A stretch of 11,050 nucleotides of DNA from GYS-P2D sp964489125 (GTDB lineage: Bacteria; Bacteroidota; Bacteroidia; Chitinophagales; Saprospiraceae). The notes beneath the pieces are model-generated. The model was not told the origin of the DNA. It worked only from the letters and a program-made list of their open reading frames with translations, and searched no databases. The position numbers and the translations under genes were made by a program. The stretch spans positions 1 through 11,050 of the forward strand of contig CAZAXY010000110.1 of the NCBI GenBank assembly GCA_964489125.1, in the 5' to 3' direction. This document shows positions 8,667-11,050 of the stretch, one piece after another. How positions within the stretch are numbered: the stretch's first letter is position 1; every line of letters starts with the position of its first letter.

Positions 8667-8697
8667 CAAATGCAGTTCAACCGCAAGAACATCTCAA
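8667..8697 (-). promoter_or_regulatory. Candidate Bacteroidota-type promoter for the protease gene at 5589-8643
   Basis: On the minus strand TTG (8697-8695) is followed after 20 bases by TGCATTTG (8674-8667), which fits TAnnTTTG at five of six fixed positions. Transcription would begin near 8660, leaving a leader of about 35 or 50 bases to the ATGs at 8625 or 8610, and only about 17 to 8643. It lies in the 210-bp gap (8644-8853) behind the upstream protease gene, which otherwise holds only a weak A+T-rich hairpin near 8728-8751. Confidence 0.33.
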
Positions 8698-8853
8698 CAT
8701 AGGGATACGACTAAATAGAACGAATAATAGTTACTAGAACGCTTAGAACTATCAGGGTTATTTCTAAATCTTTAAATCTGTCGTCAAAATATCAGTTATG
8801 TGTCTCCAAATCAATGCAATTGCCCATCATAAATAAATATGAATACCAAAAAA

Positions 8854-10587
8854 TTAATCAACACATGGCCCGATATCTATGGTAAGCTCAGAGTTAATGG
8901 TGGTGTTAACATTGATTTCTACCATATTCTCAGCGCGCCAATATGATGGCGATGAACCATTTAGATCAATGGTCCCGCTAGTAGATAATACATTAGAAGA
9001 AGTAATCAATGTATCTGGGTCGTTAGTGTTTATGATTGAGGTTGTTTCATTGCAATCATATACACATGGTCCTGGTTGGTTAAAATTAGAAGCAAATACT
9101 TCAAGGCATGGACAAATCTGACAACCAGGATAGGTGCCGCCGCAGTCGACTCCTCCTTCGTCACCATTCTGTATGCCATCAAAACAGGTCTCACAAGCCT
9201 CATCTATATCAGCCTCACTTACATAGTTATAAGCATCTACATCTGTGTCGCAGCCAGTAATACATGCTGTACATGGGCCACCGCAGTCGATAGCCAACTC
9301 TCCTTGGTTCTGGATACCATCAGCACATGTAGCACATGATGGGCAACCTGGATAGGTGCCACCACAGTCAACTCCTCCTTCGTCACCATTCTGTATGCCA
9401 TCGAAGCATGTTTCACAGGCCTCATCTATATCAGCATCTGTTACATAGTTATAGGCATCTACATCTGTATCACAGCCAGTAATACATGCCGTACATGGAC
9501 CACCACAGTCGATAGCCTGCTCGCCTTGGTTCTGGATGCCATCTGTACATGTGCTCTGACCACAACTAGAAATATTCCAACCCATATCCTTGAAGACCGC
9601 TAACATAAGGGGTCCCGGATCATGAATAGCCTCTCCATTAAATAAGCTAGGAGTCATTAAAGCATTATCCGTATTGTTAAATGTCAATTCATCCCAATGT
9701 CCGATACTTGAATTGTTAAAAGGATTAGGGGCCATAATTTTAGCAGGATTGTTGCTATTTGCCATTAAAGTCTCCGTCCCCCCTAAAAACAAATCATCAC
9801 TGGCCAAAGCACTCGATAATGATGCTGAACCTTCAGGTAAACTCACAATAAGTGTCCCATTACCTGTTTCGATGAACGAATCATAAATTATTGGGGAGGG
9901 CATTCCGAAAATAAGGTTGGTCGAACTTGAATCTGGAGTAGTCAAACGCTGTCGAGAAGAATTTACAAATCCTAAACCGTGACCTATTTCATGCATCGCC
10001 ACACTTACAAAGTCGAAATTTTGAATTGGCGTATTGCCATCGGTACCAAAATACCAATCACTTCTACCTGCATTAAAAACTAAATTTATTTCGTTTCCAG
10101 TATCGAAATCATTATCTAGTATTGAATTCCATAACCCTAACGGGTACAAAACATTTGGCTGTAAAGGGCTCGGTCCAAATGCCAACCTTGGACCTCCAAA
10201 TCCCAGAGAACCAGTACCCAAAGTATCCCAATTAGCTATTATGTGAATAGGATTATCTGAAATAATATATTGCTCCCAAATCTCAATAGCAAAATCGCAA
10301 GCAGCCTGTGCAGCGCTTGGAAAATTGGAATCATATTCCACCGTAATATCAGAAGTTGCAGCACAAGACTTGAGGCGTACTACTTGAACACCATCGGCAC
10401 CCTTCACATATTTATGAAACTTGGATTTAATCGGTTTTGGAGGATTATCTGTCCAAACCGCTTCTAATCGACAATCAGAAGAGGATTGATGACTGCACGA
10501 TTCATGTCCATTTATGGTGTAATGATTAGAAACGACCACAAGAAAAACGAATAGTATTACGAAGTATTTGATGCTGTTTGTTATCAT
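8854..10587 (-). CDS. Secreted metzincin-like zinc metalloprotease (HEIGHGLGF type) with two 74-residue Cys-rich repeats
   Basis: 577 residues, complete. The ATG at 10587 overlaps the stop of proB in an ATGA arrangement; the next Met suited to export is absent, and the start gives a signal peptide (about 1-27, core FVILFVFLVVV). The catalytic region (about 60-340) has HEIGHGLGFVN: H199, E200, H203. The third metzincin histidine is replaced by N209. Downstream, SSIGHWDE (H297) and a Met-turn-like ALMTP (M311) precede MLAVFKDMGW, an ending I associate with this HEIGHGLGF protease family. Residues 347-420 and 421-494 are two repeat units like those in the gene at 5589-8643, differing from each other at 8 of 74 positions. 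The C-terminus (494-577), starting CLEVFASNFNQPGPC and ending YWRAENMVEI...IDIGPCVD, matches the cap of the MAM-domain protease. Predicted extracellular; substrate unknown. The catalytic type is surer than the exact family. Confidence 0.92.
   Translation of the reverse strand: MITNSIKYFVILFVFLVVVSNHYTINGHESCSHQSSSDCRLEAVWTDNPPKPIKSKFHKYVKGADGVQVVRLKSCAATSDITVEYDSNFPSAAQAACDFAIEIWEQYIISDNPIHIIANWDTLGTGSLGFGGPRLAFGPSPLQPNVLYPLGLWNSILDNDFDTGNEINLVFNAGRSDWYFGTDGNTPIQNFDFVSVAMHEIGHGLGFVNSSRQRLTTPDSSSTNLIFGMPSPIIYDSFIETGNGTLIVSLPEGSASLSSALASDDLFLGGTETLMANSNNPAKIMAPNPFNNSSIGHWDELTFNNTDNALMTPSLFNGEAIHDPGPLMLAVFKDMGWNISSCGQSTCTDGIQNQGEQAIDCGGPCTACITGCDTDVDAYNYVTDADIDEACETCFDGIQNGDEGGVDCGGTYPGCPSCATCADGIQNQGELAIDCGGPCTACITGCDTDVDAYNYVSEADIDEACETCFDGIQNGDEGGVDCGGTYPGCQICPCLEVFASNFNQPGPCVYDCNETTSIINTNDPDTLITSSNVLSTSGTIDLNGSSPSYWRAENMVEINVNTTINSELTIDIGPCVD
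9106..9549 (-). repeat. 222-bp (74-residue) tandem repeat, two units
   Basis: Unit 1 is 9549-9328 and unit 2 is 9327-9106, the same length and layout as the units at 6246-6726: CxDGIQNQGE, AIDCGGPCTAC, GCDTDVDAYNY, CFDGIQNGDEGGVDCGG. Sequence is close to the units of the neighbouring gene, but each gene's own copies share signature residues (TAC and GGTYPGC here; APC and GGSYPGC there). That points to homogenisation within each gene. Confidence 0.95.
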
Positions 10588-11050
10588 GGGTAGGTTGTTA
10601 ATATCTTAGTAAATAGCGAATTCTCTTCAAGCGCCCTGGTTATAAAATTAGCTCTTCCACCATTCAATATCCAAGTTTCGACCTTACCCCTCTGTGCGAT
10701 TTCGGCAGCTTCAATTTTGGATCTCATGCCTCCACTACCCTGTTTTGATTTGGTATCAGCTATATAACTACTGATGGTAGATAGATTGCTTACTTCAGCT
10801 ATTATTTTAGCGTCGGGATTAGTCTTAGGGTCGGCAGTATAAAGACCATTTGTATCTGTTGCCAAGATTAGAGTATCAACTTCTAAAAGAACCGCCGTAA
10901 GAGCAGCAAGCTTATCATTATCACCAAATTTTATCTCATCTGTCGCCACCGTATCATTTTCATTAATGATTGGGATGAAATCATTTTCGAGCAATGTCTC
11001 AATGGTTCCTTTGATATTGTTGCGTGATTCCTGATTGTTAAAATCATAGT
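10584..11050 (-). CDS. proB: Glutamate 5-kinase (proline biosynthesis), C-terminal part
   Basis: The last 154 residues are present; the N-terminus lies beyond base 11050, and the frame is open to the edge (YDFNNQESRNN...). The enzyme phosphorylates L-glutamate with ATP in the first step of proline synthesis, in the cytoplasm. Recognised from the amino-acid-kinase signatures PIINENDTVATDEIKFGDND (substrate-binding region), TDTNGLYTADPKTNPDAK and GSGGMRSKIEAAEIA. The protein ends soon after ILNGGRANFITRALEENS, so it lacks the C-terminal PUA domain of the E. coli enzyme; this shorter form is known in other bacteria. Its TGA overlaps the ATG of the secreted protease in an ATGA arrangement, implying co-transcription and possible translational coupling. 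A proA partner, if any, would lie outside the window. Confidence 0.93.
   Translation of the reverse strand, partial: YDFNNQESRNNIKGTIETLLENDFIPIINENDTVATDEIKFGDNDKLAALTAVLLEVDTLILATDTNGLYTADPKTNPDAKIIAEVSNLSTISSYIADTKSKQGSGGMRSKIEAAEIAQRGKVETWILNGGRANFITRALEENSLFTKILTTYP

Noticed and set aside
8728..8751. Hairpin (TAGTT...AACTA with a bulge) as terminator of the protease gene ending at 8854
   Set aside because: The stem is short and A+T-rich with a bulge, lies about 100 bases beyond the stop, and is not followed by a clean T run.
6283..9549. Possible CRISPR or satellite array because of regular repeats
   Set aside because: The 222-bp units are continuous, lack spacers, and are in-frame protein-coding sequence in two genes.
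3161..10587. Type IX secretion C-terminal sorting domains on the proteases
   Set aside because: The three complete proteases end in a beta-cap ending IDIGxCxD or a dockerin-like GDIN tail, not in the usual T9SS pattern with a conserved Gly and basic end. The fourth is cut off.

Overview
The window looks like a chromosomal stretch from a Bacteroidota bacterium, probably Saprospiria or Lewinella-like and aquatic. This is inferred, not proven. The reasons are the A+T-rich DNA, long secreted multidomain proteins with PKD, GEVED, dockerin-like and Cys-rich Asn-Tyr modules typical of that phylum, a glutamate 5-kinase ending at the kinase fold, and promoter candidates of the TTG-N20-TAnnTTTG type rather than -35/-10 boxes.

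Layout, left to right. A minus-strand reprolysin-like (M12B-type) metalloprotease occupies 1-1873 and runs off the left edge. After a 353-bp gap comes the only plus-strand gene, 2227-3159, a secreted protein of unknown function. It converges, with one base between the stops, on a second reprolysin-like protease with a MAM domain (3161-5359, minus). A third protease (5589-8643, minus) has PKD and GEVED domains, a 74-residue Cys-rich tandem repeat, a carboxypeptidase-regulatory-like domain and a dockerin-like tail. It is cut by a 100-N assembly gap that artificially splits it into two frames. A fourth protease of a different metzincin-like type (8854-10587, minus) carries two more copies of the same 74-residue repeat. 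Its start codon overlaps the stop of glutamate 5-kinase (proB, 10584-11050, partial, minus).

Taken together this is a cluster of four different secreted zinc metalloproteases that share accessory modules but not catalytic domains: a Cys-rich CxDGxxNxxExxxDCGG module, a Cys/Asn-Tyr module, and a C-terminal cap shared by two of them. It reads as a set of extracellular enzymes for degrading protein or attacking prey, assembled by shuffling modules between neighbours. The two reprolysin-like genes are clear paralogues. Joining the gap flanks with no missing base restores an in-frame 984-residue protein, so the break there is very probably an assembly artefact at a repeat. No RNA gene, CRISPR array, insertion sequence or phage gene was seen.
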